A DNA stretch of 64,000 bases from Dama dama. Its lineage: Eukaryota > Chordata > Mammalia > Artiodactyla > Cervidae. The stretch spans positions 39,975,001-40,039,000 of the forward strand of contig NC_083696.1 of the NCBI RefSeq assembly GCF_033118175.1. The letters are read 5' to 3'. Both the position numbers and the translations under genes were made by a program. Of the stretch, positions 42,655 through 54,145 are shown in pieces. A model generated the notes under the pieces. The model worked only from the letters and a program-made list of their open reading frames with translations. It did not search any database and had not been told where the DNA came from. Within the stretch, counting starts at the first letter, position 1. Each line of letters begins with the position of its first letter.

Positions 42655-43155
42655 TAAAGTAGTGAACTAGTGAGAACCTACGGGATAGCACAGGGAACTC
42701 TCCCCAGTGCTCTGTGGTGACCTAAATGGAAAGGAAATCCAAAAAGGAGGGGACATATGTATATGTATATTTGGGTCACTTTGCTGTGCATCTGAGACTA
42801 ACGCGGCATCTTTGGGGGTGGGGGCTGTGCTGGGTCTGCCTGGGTCCTCAGGCTTTTCTCCAGTTGCAGCAAGGAAGGGCTACTTTCTAGTTACGGTGTC
42901 TGAGGTTCTCACTCTGCTGGCTTCTCCTGCTGGGAAGCACAGGCTCTCGGGCGAGCAGGCTTCAGTAGTTGCAGCACGCAGGCTCAGTAGGCGTGGCTCC
43001 CGGGCCATAGAGTTGTGTGGTGCTCCACAGCCTGTGGGATCTTCCCACACCAGGGATCGAACCAGTGTCTCCTAAAGGGAATTCTTTACCACCAAGTCAC
43101 CAGGGAAGTCCCTAACACAACATTTTAAAGCAACTATATTCCAGTTAAAAAAAAA
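42655..43155 (+). repeat. L1 3' UTR split by a CHR SINE
   Basis: Sense L1 3' end, 'agtgagaacctacgggatag' ... 'gctgtgcatctgagactaac' then, after the SINE, 'aacattttaaagcaactata ttccagtt' and an A-run. Confidence 0.75.
42810..43111 (-). repeat. CHR-type SINE inserted in L1
   Basis: Antisense, 'ggggctgtgctgggtctgcc' to 'accaagtcaccagggaagtc'. Target duplication CTAACGCGGCAT (42798-42809) against CTAACACAACAT (43112-43123). Confidence 0.85.
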
Positions 43156-44005
43156 AAAAGTTTTTTAATTTCACATTAAAAAAGAACACATAGAGTTTTA
43201 ACCCAAGACAGAAAAAATAAAAAATTCCCCTTTCTACCCCTACTAGCCCCTTAGATGACGAGTGCTTCCCTGGCCCCCTGGCCTCTGTATTGCCCTGAAA
43301 ATGTCTTCATTCAGGGCACAGGCAAGCAACACCTTGGAACTGGAATCACAAGTATTGAAAATAGATTTAAAATAAAATATATCAATAATGCATCTTTAAT
43401 CCACCTGCACTTAAATCTTCATTAAATCCCACAAGCAGAGAGTCTTATGCACCTGAGTACCTGAGAGAATTCATGGTTTTCTTTCCTCCCACCTCCTTCA
43501 AGGAAATGGCAGCTTAAAGAGTAAGGTACTTGCTCCAGGTAAAACATATCATAATTCCAAAGTTTGCTCTAATCCTTTAAGTACATTGTACACACAGGTG
43601 GGGCCTCCCATTGCGTGTTCATGTCCTGAGATTTAACCCTATAAATCCACAGCCATCCTCCCCTCTCCTGAAAGGCTCTCAAATTACAAGAACTCTTGCA
43701 GAAGTGGATTTTTTTTTTTTTTTGACCATTAAAAGTAATCCAGGAAATTAGAGAAAAATCTCTCCCCTCTCTAGTTCCCCATGTCCCCTTGCCTGTCACT
43801 TTCCTAACTTTCCTTCAAAACTCTGCTAATCTCACATCCGTCTTCCAGCATCTCACCTTAGCGAGTCTGTGGAATTTGGAATTCCTTTTCAATCTGTCTT
43901 TCAAGTTACTTTATGCACAGATTCTTAGAGTCACTGGAACGTCGTCCCTGGAGGTCGCACGGGCCCTCCCCAGGCCTCCATAGGAAAGCCAAAGCTTCCA
44001 GTGCG
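43156..44005. other. Intergenic sequence, nothing recognised
   Basis: No gene or repeat family recognised. T-run at about 43708-43723. Confidence 0.35.
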
Positions 44006-44008
44006 TGT

Positions 44009-44220
44009 GCGCTCAGTCCTCCGGCTGTGTCCAACTCTGTGCGACCCCATGGACTGTAGCCTGCCAGGCTCCTCTGTCCATGGGATTCTCCAGGCGAGAA
44101 TGCTGGAGTGGGTTGCCTTGTGCTCCTCCAGGGTATCTTCCCCACCCAGGGGTCAAACCCACATCTCTTGCGTCTCCTGCATTGGCAGGCAGATTACCAC
44201 TCAGCCACCCGGGAAGCCCT
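44009..44220 (-). repeat. Bov-tA SINE
   Basis: Antisense, 'gcgctcagtcctccggctgt' to 'actcagccacccgggaagcc'. Confidence 0.88.
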
Positions 44221-44344
44221 ATAGCTTCAGAAAGGGAAATAAATATCAAAGATATACATCTGAAAAAAAATTTTCCTTCTAACTACAAAACGAGCCATTT
44301 TTCTGGGGTGATGTTCATACCCTGTGTCTTTTTTTAGTTCCTTG

Positions 44345-44410
44345 TAAAATTTCTAAATTGGAGAATAATTGCTTGACAATGTTGCCCTGGTCTCTTCTGT
44401 ACAACAGGAA
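44345..44410 (-). repeat. L1 3' tip
   Basis: Antisense 'aaattggagaataattgctt gacaatg' resembles the last 60 bp or so of L1. Short. Confidence 0.45.
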
Positions 44411-45490
44411 CATGTAGGCGTATAGCCCCTCCCTCGGGAGCCTCCCTGGAAAGCCACTCAGTCTGAGTGCCCTGGGGGGAGAGCTGCAGGCAGCAGTTTT
44501 GTTGAGGCGAGCGCAGGACATTCTCCTGCCTGTGGGGAAGTGAGTATGACATGGTTGAGGAGTGGGAGAAGCTGACCCCTAAGGCAGGTATGACTGAGTC
44601 CTCACCTGATGCTTTAAGAAGCCCCAAAGCCTGCGTGTCCCAGGTTAAGAAAAGGATGGGCACTCGTATCCCAGGATCAGCCACCTCCTGAAAGTGGCAG
44701 TAACTGCCTTGGGCGATCCAGTGCCTTTCCAGGTGAGGTGCTGGCCCCTGAGGGACAGGCTGTGAGTCACCACCATTGATATTCCTGGCAGCTGTGGGGC
44801 TGCGTCTCCCCTGTATCAGAGCCTTGGTGGAGCATCACAGGATTCACTGTAAGACGTCTGACCCCGGCCCCGGTCGCTCTCAGGGCCACAGTCACCACCA
44901 TCTTTGCAACAAGGAAATAGGAGTCGAGAGGGTGAGACTAGGCTCAGAGCACCATGCTCTGCTTGGAGACACCCAGACTCTGCCCCACCCACAGCCATCA
45001 CCAATGTGTCACCAGGGCTGGTTTGTCAAAGCCAAGAGTTATTTACCGTCCAAGAAAAGGGTCAGGAATGACAGTCCTGGAACGTGAGGAGCTCCGAGTT
45101 TAGCCATAGACTTGGCCTTCGTGCAAACTTTCCCAGACAGTCTAGCTTGTCAGAAGTCAGCAAGGGAAAGGAAAACCCTGGTCTCCCCTCATGTGTCCTT
45201 TTCTGATCTGCACAAAGGCTCCAGACACAGGCTGGACTTATTTCCTGAGCTTACTTGGGGCCTGATGCGGGGTTTAGGAGAGATCTAGGATACAGATCTG
45301 GGTTGGGAGCCCTGTGCAGCCCCTTCGAACTGGACCATCTTCACCTGTTTCCAGCCAATTCAGTGATGGGCACAGTCCTTGACATGGAGGTGTTGGGGCA
45401 CAGAGGAAGGGGTGTCAGCCAGAGGAAAGGTCTATTTTCTCCTTGGAATGATCAGAGAATGGTCGTGGATTGTTTTAAGCCTAAAAATCC
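44411..45490. other. Intergenic sequence, nothing recognised
   Basis: About 1.1 kb with no recognised gene or repeat; moderate GC. Confidence 0.35.
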
Positions 45491-45496
45491 ATGTTG

Positions 45497-45728
45497 GTAA
45501 ACAATAAATGCTGGAGAGGGTGTGGAGAAAAGGGAACCCTCTTGCACTGTCGGTGGGAATGCAAATTGGCACAGTCACTATGGAGAACAGTGTGGAGATG
45601 CCTTAAAAACCTAGGGCTAAAATGACCATATGACACAACCACTCCAGTTCTGGGCATGTGCCCTGAGGAAATCATAATTGAAAAAGACACATGTACTCCA
45701 ATGTTCATTGCAGCACTTTTCCGTCTCA
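45497..45728 (+). repeat. L1 ORF2-end fragment
   Basis: Sense, 'aatgctggagagggtgtgga gaaaaggga' to 'gttcattgcagcacttttcc'. It lacks the 3' end of the element. Confidence 0.75.
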
Positions 45729-45913
45729 CAGGTGCCAGGACAAGAGAGAGCTACCTGAAGCCAGCCAGGAAGGGAGGAGTTAGGGGTGGGACTTGATCGG
45801 TTTTGTTTGTTTTGTTTGCTTATTCTTTTTACAGAAAACAGATGTTCAGTTTTTCTTACACTCTTCTCAAGCCTCCTCCTCTTAAAACTTCTGACATCTT
45901 CACAAGGCTCTCT

Positions 45914-46036
45914 GGGGACTTCCCTGGTAATTCAGTGGTTACGACTCTGAGCTTCCACTGCAGGGGACACGTGTTCCATCCTCGACTGGGCAAGTTCCAT
46001 GTGCCCGACAGTGCAGCCAAAAAGAAAGAAAAAAAC
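45914..46036 (+). repeat. CHR-type SINE
   Basis: Sense, 'ggggacttccctggtaattc' to 'gacagtgcagccaaaaagaa' with an A-rich end. Confidence 0.8.
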
Positions 46037-46049
46037 CCTTGAGAGAGTA

Positions 46050-46513
46050 AGTCCCCTACATATGAACAAGTTCCATTCTGAGAGCAAGTTTGTGAGTCCA
46101 GTTTATTTCTAAGTCCAACAAAGTTAGCTTAGGTACCCAATGAACACAATGGGCTCTACAGTACAGTACTGTAATAGGTTTTTATAATACTTTTCAAACA
46201 AATAATGCATAAAAACATACACAAAAAATAAAGAAAACATAGTTAATCATACAGTACTATACCTTGAAAACTACAGTAATACCAGATATGTCACCACTGC
46301 TTTTACACTTGCTTCCAGATATCCTGGGCTTGAAATAAAGACACTATCTGAGTGTACTCTGGATAGTATTGTAAGTACGAAGTACAGAAACACAGTCACT
46401 TGTCTACACGTGACAGTGTACACCAGACGCCGAACTAACTTAGGTGATTGGACATGCTAACGTGTGTTCACATCTTTGAAAGTTTACACCTGAAGATTCA
46501 TATATACGGGACT
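46050..46513. mobile_element. Non-autonomous DNA transposon with TIRs
   Basis: Inner ends AGTCCCCTACATATGAA (46050-46066) and TTCATATATACGGGACT (to 46513) are inverted repeats with two or three mismatches. TA at 46048-46049 and 46514-46515 is the target duplication of Tc1/mariner-pogo type elements. The 464 bp interior is AT-rich, with 'tacagtactgta' palindromes, and has no coding frame. Superfamily by TA duplication; family name not assigned. Confidence 0.7.
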
Positions 46514-46573
46514 TACAGTAATCCAGGAAAACCCAGATCATTCTATTTAACCTCTTGCTCAAAACTGAAGGGA

Positions 46574-46860
46574 TCCAGGACTTCTCTAGGGGTCCAGTGG
46601 TTAAGAATTTGCCTGCCAATGTAGGGGACATGGGTTCAAGCCCTCGACGGGAAGATCCCACATGCTGCAGAGCAACAAAACCCATGCACCACAACTACTG
46701 ATCCTGAGCTCTAGAGCCCACGAGCCGCAACTACCGAGACCACGTGCCCGAGAGCCTGTGCTCCACAAAAGAAGCACCCCACTCGAGGGTAACCTCTGCT
46801 CGCCGCCACCAGAGAAAACCCACACGGCAGCAGACACAGTGCAGCCAAAATTAATTCTAG
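46574..46860 (+). repeat. CHR-type SINE, long copy
   Basis: Sense, 'ggacttctctaggggtccag' through 'accacaactactgatcctga' to 'cagtgcagccaaaattaatt'. Confidence 0.8.
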
Positions 46861-47272
46861 AAAATCCTGAAAGGACTCAAATTTTCTGGATGTTTGGCTA
46901 ACCTGGTAATCCAGAAGAATTTATTACCCCCTCTCCAACTCAGAAGAGACTGACAACACACTCTGACTACCCTGGAAGACAGGAAAGACGATTACTCCCC
47001 CCACTCCTGTGGAGCAGTTTTCACCTGGAAATACCTAGTTTGTGCACCACTGGGAACAGTGGGTGTCATTTAACATCTGTCAGTTACTGTCATGCTTCCG
47101 TGACAACACATTTTTCAGGACTAAGTCCTGTCTTAACACTGACATAATTTTTACACCTCCTCCTGCCAAATCAGTAACATTAAACTTTTTACAAAAGTGT
47201 GTGTGCAGAGATGGATAAGGTGGGTAAGATTCACAGGGTGAGGAAGGCACTATGCCTCGTGACAGCACAATT
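46861..47272. other. Intergenic sequence, nothing recognised
   Basis: No gene or repeat recognised. Confidence 0.35.
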
Positions 47273-47313
47273 TAAAAAACTTTTTAACTTTATATTGGAT
47301 TATAGTTGATTAA

Positions 47314-47666
47314 TGGGCTTCTCTGTTAGCTCAGCTGGTAAAGAATTCGCCTGCAATTCAGAACCCAGTTCGATTCCTGGGTTGGGAAGCTCCCCTGGAG
47401 AAGGGATAGGCTACCCACTCCAGTATTCTTGGGCTTCCCTGGTGGTTCAGATGGTAAAGAATCTGCCTGAAGTGTGGGAGACCTGGGTTCAATCCCTAGG
47501 TTGGGAAGATTCCCTGGAGGAGGGCATGACAACCCACATCAATAATCCTGGTTGGAGAACCCCCATGGATAGAGGAGCCTGGCAGACTACAGTCCATGGG
47601 GTCAGAAAGAGTCAGACACAACTAAGTGACACAACTAAGTCACAGCTGATGACTAAGCACAGCACA
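47314..47666 (+). repeat. Dimeric Bov-tA SINE
   Basis: A short 5' unit (47314-47430) is joined to a full unit (47431-47666) at the same 'ccactccagtattctt|gggcttccct' junction seen at 35739. Target duplication GTTGATTAA (47305-47313) against GTCGATTAA (47667-47675). Confidence 0.88.
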
Positions 47667-47734
47667 GTCGATTAACACCGCTGTGTTCATTTCAGGTGTA
47701 AGGCAAAGTGAATCAGTTACACATATACACATTG

Positions 47735-47943
47735 TTGTTGTTTAGTTGCTCAGTCTTGTTTGACTCTTTGTGACCCCATAGACTGTAGACCCCTAGGCTC
47801 CTCTGTCCAAGGGATTTCCCAGGCAAGAATACTGGAGTAGGTTGCCACTTACCTTCTCCAGGGGATCTTCCCAACTTAGGGATCAAACTTCATCTCCTGC
47901 ATTGGCAGGTGGATTCTTTACCACTGAACCACCTGGGGAGCCC
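47735..47943 (-). repeat. Bov-tA SINE
   Basis: Antisense, 'gttgtttagttgctcagtct' to 'tgaaccacctggggagccc'. Confidence 0.88.
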
Positions 47944-48040
47944 ATAACTATATCTATTCTTTTTCAAAATCTTTTTCAATTTAGGTTGTTACATAGTACT
48001 GAGCAGAGTTCCCTGAGCTATATGGTAGGTCTTTGTTGGT

Positions 48041-48641
48041 TGCAAAGACTTGGCGTCAGAACTCCAACTCAAAATTAGAAAAGTTTAAACTTGATCTAAA
48101 TGACAACTGACTGAAAACAAAAGTGAAAGAAATGATTTGGCTCTGCTGAGTTCTTTTATGGAAAAGAATGCAGGGAATATTCATAGCACGAACTTGGAGG
48201 ATGGGGAAGAAATGTCTCTCTCTCACGGAAAAGTTTGGACTCTTCCCCTCAATCCATGCTGAGAGCTTGTTGGTACTGAGATTCTTGACAACCTCCCCGC
48301 CCTTCAAGGAAGATCTGACTCATCAGAGGTGAATACGTGCCGGTCCCATGCCTTGCACAGTGAGGCGAGGAACGGGTGCTGGGAGGCTTGCCACAGCACG
48401 TGCACACGAGGAGATGCTGGTTTAGCTTTAGCAGAGACTCAGTTAGAAGGTCCACACCTCCTTCCTGTGACAAGAACCGACAAAACAAAGATACAAGAGG
48501 GAGAAGCTTCTGAATTGAAGAAGGGAGGTGCTTCTGGAGGGTGCAGGCTTTTCTCTTGAAAAGCTCTTTCTGTTCATGAAATGTACAAACTGAAAGAGTG
48601 AATTGATGATGGAAGCATAGAACAACAGTCCCAGGGTCCTT
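48041..48641. other. Intergenic sequence, nothing recognised
   Basis: No gene or repeat recognised. Confidence 0.35.
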
Positions 48642-48771
48642 GGCATTGTTGTGTAGCTGCTAAGTTGTGTTCAACTCTTTGCAACCCCATGGGCTGCAGC
48701 ACGCCAGTCTCCCCTGGCCTTCACCATCTCTAGGAGTTTGCTCAAACTCATGTCCGTTGAGTCAATGATGC
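48642..48771 (-). repeat. BovB 3' tip
   Basis: Antisense, 'ttgttgtgtagctgctaagt' to 'tccgttgagtcaatgatgct'. Confidence 0.75.
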
Positions 48772-50328
48772 TAAAGATAGATATTAACAGCATTTCTTCA
48801 AAATGTATATAAATCCTTTTGAAGACTAGACAGGCCTCTTGTCAATATTATGACTCAGGAATGTCTTTGTCAAGAACCTGGTAGCCATCTCTTTGAAACA
48901 GAAGTATGAAGGATCCAGCACCCCTATCTCCAAGTGTGTGTCCCTGGGTAAGAACCTCATTCTAAGCTGCAGAACTACCTCCTGTCATAAAGATAGGAGA
49001 AGCTTGTTATTCCTCTTGCAACAGGTAGGAAGGGGAAGGGCATGACCATTAAAAGCAGTTCATGGGGTCAAATGATTTATTTCTCTGGAACTTAAATCTT
49101 GCTTATCTGATTAATGGGTAGACAAGACCCTCCATAAATGTGGAAATATCATCAAGAGATTCCACTGAAAGGAGCTCTTTCGATAGAGAAGGGAAAAAGA
49201 ACAGGGCGAGGAGGGATGGTGTGAGTGAGGAAATACACAAGCGAGGTAGGATAGTACAGATGGCAAAGCTCTGCAGCCTCCTGTTTCCAGAATCCTGGCT
49301 CCAGAGATGCTATTTAGACCTTGACTTAAATCATGTCCTCTGTTACTGGGCTGTTGCCTATTTTCGCTTGGAATCAGTTCAAGTGCATGTGACAAGCAAT
49401 GGCAGGGAAGGAGGGATAACAGAGTGGGAAGCCACGGGAAAGGGACTGGATGGGTAGTTTTCCACAACCTGCAGAAGCATCTGCATGTACATGTGAGCAT
49501 GGCTCCTGATTGACCCCTGAGTGCAGAGATGGCTCCCAGTCCTGGCGATTAGGTTTTATTACACAGATAGATTGGGGATATGTCAACTATGGCATCAGGA
49601 AGGAAAAAAAAAGTTGGACTGGGATCTGAGGAAAGGTGTTTTCATTACAATCCAAATGGCTTTTATAAAAGCCTGTGTAGGCACACGCCCCAGAGTTGCA
49701 GGCTGGGTTATCATACAGATAGGGGATGTTTCCCACACAGAGGAACAACGTGGCAGAGACTGAGGCACACGCTCCAACAAGAGGCCATGGGAAAGAACTT
49801 AAGAGAGGTAGCTGACCATAAACCCTTAAAACCAGAGTGAATTTGATCTTGGATAGCAACCAAAACCATATCCTGCCCTGAATAATGGGGTGAGGCATCC
49901 TTCTTTACTCTGTGCTGAGTGGAGTGAAGTTTAGCACTGATCAAATGGATGTCTGTTGAATGAAGGTCTGAATGAATGAGTCCAGACCTCACCTGCAGCA
50001 CTAGGTTTGGTTCTGAGCACCATATTTTGAGGTAAACTGTAGCAAGTTCAGACAAGCACAATTGGACAAGGCAAGGATTTGAAACAGAGAGGTGAGAGAA
50101 GAGAAGAGACATTTTAGACTTTTCCTGTGTCGTCCTAGTGGAGTCATCAAGGTGGCATAGTACTCAGAACAGCAATGTCTGAAAAATCGTTGGGCTGATG
50201 GAGGCTCCCTGTCCCTGGGGGAGGTGACAAATATTTGGTGAGGAGGTCTTAAGGAGGATAGACATGCATGTTGCAACTTGAAATCTTCACCAGCCCTCTG
50301 GTTCTATAATTCTAGGGAGAGGTGTGCA
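48772..50328. other. Single-copy intergenic island
   Basis: About 1.5 kb without recognised repeats. Open frames of 100-133 codons on both strands (for example 49711-50112 minus) show no known domain. Confidence 0.35.
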
Positions 50329-50332
50329 TGCG

Positions 50333-50544
50333 TGCTAAGTTGATCCAGTCATGTCTGACTCTGCGACCCCATGGACTGTAGCCTGCCAGGTTCCTCTGTC
50401 CATGGGATTCTCCAGGCAAGAATACTGGAGTGGGTTGCATGCCCTCCTCCAGGAGATTTTCCCAATCAGGGATTGAACTCGTGTCTCTAAAGTCTCCTGC
50501 ATTGGCCAGTAGGTTCTTTACCACTAGTGCCACCTGGGAAGCCC
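50333..50544 (-). repeat. Bov-tA SINE
   Basis: Antisense, 'gctaagttgatccagtcatg' to 'tagtgccacctgggaagccc'. Confidence 0.88.
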
Positions 50545-50589
50545 CATAGGAAGAGGTATTGGGTTCTAACCCATTTATCACCTACAAAC

Positions 50590-50660
50590 TGTGAGATGCG
50601 GGGAAATCTCTCCTCAGAGTTTCAGCTACTTCTCTGTCAAATGGATCAATTAACCCTTGT
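50590..50660 (+). repeat. Possible MIR
   Basis: 'actgtgagatgcggggaaat ctctcctcagagtttcagct' resembles the MIR core. Weak. Confidence 0.4.
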
Positions 50661-51057
50661 GGTGGTGAACTGAATCAATTCACCTTTCCAGGTCCCATGT
50701 CTGATTCATAAGGGAAACCAACAAGTTTGCAATTTCAGGAGCAATGGAGGCCTGTTGATCAATTGATACCTGCTGATTGATATCTGAAATCCCACCCTTA
50801 AAGATTCATTCTTAAACTCTGAGTTCCATCTCCAGCTAAAATATAAATAATCTTAGGAAAATAAGTGAATTAAACTTCAATCATTTATCCCCTGATATTA
50901 ATGTTTATTTTTTAAAATATACTGACTTGTTTAATAATTCAAATTTAATACCAAGCCAAACTTAAAGAACCCAAAAGGTAGCTCTAGAACCTTCTTCACT
51001 CTTTCTAGAGTCAACCTATTATTCAAAACTTATGATGCATGCCTCTCATTAGGGTAG
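50661..51057. other. AT-rich intergenic sequence
   Basis: Nothing recognised. Confidence 0.35.
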
Positions 51058-51071
51058 CTGGTGGGATCTAT

Positions 51072-51288
51072 GTGCATGCATGCTAAGTTGATTCAGTCGT
51101 GCCTGACTCTTTGTGACCCTAAGGACCATAGCCTGCCAGGTTCCTCTGTCCATGGGGATTTTCCAGGCAAGAATACTGGAGTGGGTTGCCGTGTCCTTCT
51201 CCTGGGGATCTTCCTGATCCAGGGATCAAGCCCACATATCTCATGTCTCCTGCATTGGCAGGTGGGTTCTTTATCACTACCTCGAAGC
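51072..51288 (-). repeat. Bov-tA SINE
   Basis: Antisense, 'gctaagttgattcagtcgtg' to 'cactacctcgaag'. Perfect 14 bp target duplication CTGGTGGGATCTAT at 51058-51071 and 51289-51302. Confidence 0.93.
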
Positions 51289-51302
51289 CTGGTGGGATCT
51301 AT

Positions 51303-51812
51303 AGCAGCTTCTAAAAACAAATTATCTTCAGGGAAGCACTCAGAAGTCTGGAATAAGTTTATTAATTTCAATAGAGACAGCTTGTGATACTGAAAATGGA
51401 TCACTATAAAAGAGAGGGGAAAGAATGCTGAAGGTTTAAAAAAGAAAAAAAAGTTCTGTTTCTAAATTGCGTCTAAGTTTAGTCCTGACCATACTGATTG
51501 CTTTATTGCTCTGTCTTATGTTTAGGGCTTAAATGATTGCATTCTTTTCATAGAAGCCTTTTGACTTTAGACCTCAGAGCCTGTACATTGTTGCCTGGGA
51601 AATGGATGTCCAGAGAGGGGTAACAGTAAAAAGACAGAGGGATGATTTTCCTCCATGGTACCATTCATGTTTCCTTGCCTCACTCAGAAATCAGTTACTC
51701 AGTGAATACAGAGAGCAAAAATACCTTTGTATTTATTTTAATTTTAATTTTTAACCAAAAATGTCATAATTCTAAGCTCTTTACCTAAATCAATAATTGG
51801 TTGGGTTTCTCT
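51303..51812. other. AT-rich intergenic sequence
   Basis: Nothing recognised. Confidence 0.35.
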
Positions 51813-52036
51813 CAGTGCAGCATGGCATAGTAAAAACAGCATGGATTTTAACTTTAGGACTAACCTGGAACACTGATTGTACCTTTATATTAGCTGTCTG
51901 ACCTTTGGCAAGTTATTTGACCTTGTTGAGACTTGGATTCTTCATCTTTAAATGGAGGCAATAATGCCTTTTAACAGAGTTATTCCAAGCATTAAGTGAG
52001 ATAACTCAGCATATATTAAGTCATCAAGAACTGTTA
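51813..52036 (+). repeat. MIR SINE
   Basis: 'cagcatggcatagtaaaaac', 'tagctgtctgacctttggca agttatttgacc', 'aatggaggcaataatgcctt' and the tail follow the full MIR order. An old mammalian-wide SINE. Confidence 0.8.
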
Positions 52037-52040
52037 GCTC

Positions 52041-52202
52041 AGGGACTTCCCTCGTGGTCCGGTGGTTAAGACTTTGCCTTCCAGTTCAGGGATGTGAGTT
52101 CAAACCCTGGTTGGGAAGTTAAGGTCCCACATGTCCCAAAAAACTAAAATATAAAACAGAAAAAATATTATAACAAATTCAATAAAGACTTTTTAAAAAA
52201 GA
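52041..52202 (+). repeat. CHR-type SINE
   Basis: Sense, 'agggacttccctcgtggtcc' to 'attcaataaagactttttaa'. Same subfamily as 37211. Confidence 0.8.
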
Positions 52203-52394
52203 TTTGTCAGCCCACTTTCTTGAGAAAATTGTCCAAATTTTACCCAAATGTATAAATAAAATTTGCATACTATAATTATATACAATGGTCACTTAACATA
52301 TTTTACATATGCTTTTCCATGAAGTAACACAGCAAATACTATTTGCCTTTTCATTTTTGTAACCCTTTTTAAAAATAATTTTAAAAATTTATTT

Positions 52395-52570
52395 ACTTTA
52401 TTTTTGGCTGTGCTGGGTCTTCATTGCTGCTCAGGCTTTCTCTAGCTGCAGTGCACAGGTTTCTCATTGCAATCATTTCTCTTGTGAGGGAGCACATGGG
52501 CTTAGCTCTTCCATGACAAGTGGGATCTTTCCAGATCAGGGATCAAACATGTGTCCCCTGCACTGGCAGG
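52395..52570 (-). repeat. CHR-type SINE, truncated
   Basis: Antisense, 'tttttggctgtgctgggtct' to 'atgtgtcccctgcactggca'. The head end is replaced by the adjoining Bov-tA. Confidence 0.75.
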
Positions 52571-52781
52571 CAGTGGGTCAGATGGTAAAGGATCCATCTG
52601 CAATGCAGGAGACCTGGGTTTGATCCCTGGGTTGAGAAGATCCCCAGGAGAAGGAAACAGCTACCCACTCCAGTATTCTTGCCTGGAGAATCCCATGGAC
52701 AGAGAAGCCTGTCAGGCTACAGTCCATGGGGTCCATGGAGTCCATGGAGTCTGACACGAACGACTGAGTGACTTTCGCTTC
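52571..52781 (+). repeat. Bov-tA SINE with small internal expansion
   Basis: Sense, 'cagtgggtcagatggtaaag' to 'cgactgagtgactttcgctt'. The usual 'gtccatggggtc' is expanded to about three tandem copies of a 'tccatggrg' unit at about 52722-52752. Confidence 0.85.
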
Positions 52782-53439
52782 AAAGTATAACCACTGTATT
52801 ATTGGACATTGGAGTTACAGATAGAGAAATTGAAAGATAGAGAGATATGTAGATAGGCAGAGAAGATTTCAAAACAGGCATGGGGAGAAGCAGACCAAAC
52901 TTACCACAAAGGGAACTAAAGATGATTCTCCAACATGTAGTAATTTCTCCTGGGCTGAGCTATAATTCTATGGGATTCCAAATGGGGTCTTTCCCACAGA
53001 AGAGAGACTGTGTTCCCTGAGTTTACATCATTTGAGGTAAAGGTCTAGTGCCCAGGGCTGCTTGCTTCCGTGCCCAAAGCTGGACTACACAAATACAGAC
53101 ATAGAAAATAAATCAACAAAAATAGCTAAGAGGCATTTCTAAACATATCCAGCTGCAAAAATTTATGGCTATTAGCTCTTGGAAAAGGTCATTTCAGATA
53201 AGACAACTATTTATACAGAAAACAAAAGTGAAACATATATTGATTGGTTTTCAGTTGACTATCTCCAGTCCTGGGAGATACAGTAAATGGGAAAAAGCCT
53301 ACATAACTACCTCACTACCTGCCAGTACCTCATTCACCAATATCCTCCAAAATCTGGACTCAGAGAGGGGGTACTTCTGAAACAATTAAAGTTCAGTGTT
53401 TTATGATCATGTAGATTATGTTTTCCTCCAGTATTATTT
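52782..53439. other. Intergenic sequence, nothing recognised
   Basis: No gene or repeat recognised. Confidence 0.35.
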
Positions 53440-53545
53440 TATTTATGTATTTTTTATCAGTGGATAATTGCTTTCCAATGTTGTGGTGATCTCTGTTATA
53501 TATCAATGCAAATCTCTCTCTTGAGCCTTTCCTCCCTCCCCATCC
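53440..53545 (-). repeat. L1 3' tip
   Basis: Antisense 'atcagtggataattgctttc caatg' to 'ctctcttgagcctttcctcc'. Confidence 0.65.
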
Positions 53546-53704
53546 TCCAGTATTATTTTATGAAATAGAGGCAAGGATCTAAAGACATAAACATTCTTGA
53601 CTTGGTCAAGTTCTCTTCCAATGCCAAGTTAGGATCTTTAAGTACTATATGGAGGTGGTCCACTGTAGAAATTCCTGTAGCAGAGAAAATAAGACTTTCT
53701 CTTC

Positions 53705-53815
53705 AAATTGATCCAGTAAACCTACTGCTCAAAAGTTGTGTGACTGTAGGAAAACTATTCATTCCCTTTTCTTTAACTTCTTCATCTGTAAGATAGTCCC
53801 TAACTTTTCTTCCAG
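53705..53815 (+). repeat. MIR fragment
   Basis: 'gttgtgtgactgtaggaaaa ctattcattcccttttcttt aacttcttcatctgtaagat' follows the MIR core. Confidence 0.55.
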
Positions 53816-53933
53816 TTCTGTCAGTCTACATTCAATGACTTCTCTTTTATTTTTGAAGCTCTTAGGCCTTTCCTACTACCATATGTTTGAATGCATTAAA
53901 ACATAAAAATTAAGCTTGCATATAACATGTCAT

Positions 53934-54145
53934 GGACTTCCCTGGTGGTTCAAATGGTGAAGAATCTGCCTGCAATGTAGGAGACCTGGGTTTGATCTCT
54001 GGGTCAGGAAGATCCCCTGGAGGAAGGAATGGCAACCCACTCCAGTATTCTTGCCCAGAGAAGTCCATGGACAGAGGAGTATGGCAGACTGGGCCTACAG
54101 TTCAAAGAGTCAGACAGGACTGAGCCACTAACACTTTCACTTTTA
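53934..54145 (+). repeat. Bov-tA SINE
   Basis: Sense, 'ggacttccctggtggttcaa' to 'ggactgagccactaacactt'. Confidence 0.88.

Larger units (their letters stand above)
47273..48040 (-). repeat. L1 3' UTR split by two SINE insertions
   Basis: Antisense L1 pieces 'tatattggattatagttgat', 'cattaacaccgctgtg'-type text near 47668-47734 and 'ttaggttgttacatagtact gagcagagttccctgagcta' form one element. It is interrupted by a Bov-tA dimer and a single Bov-tA. Confidence 0.75.
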
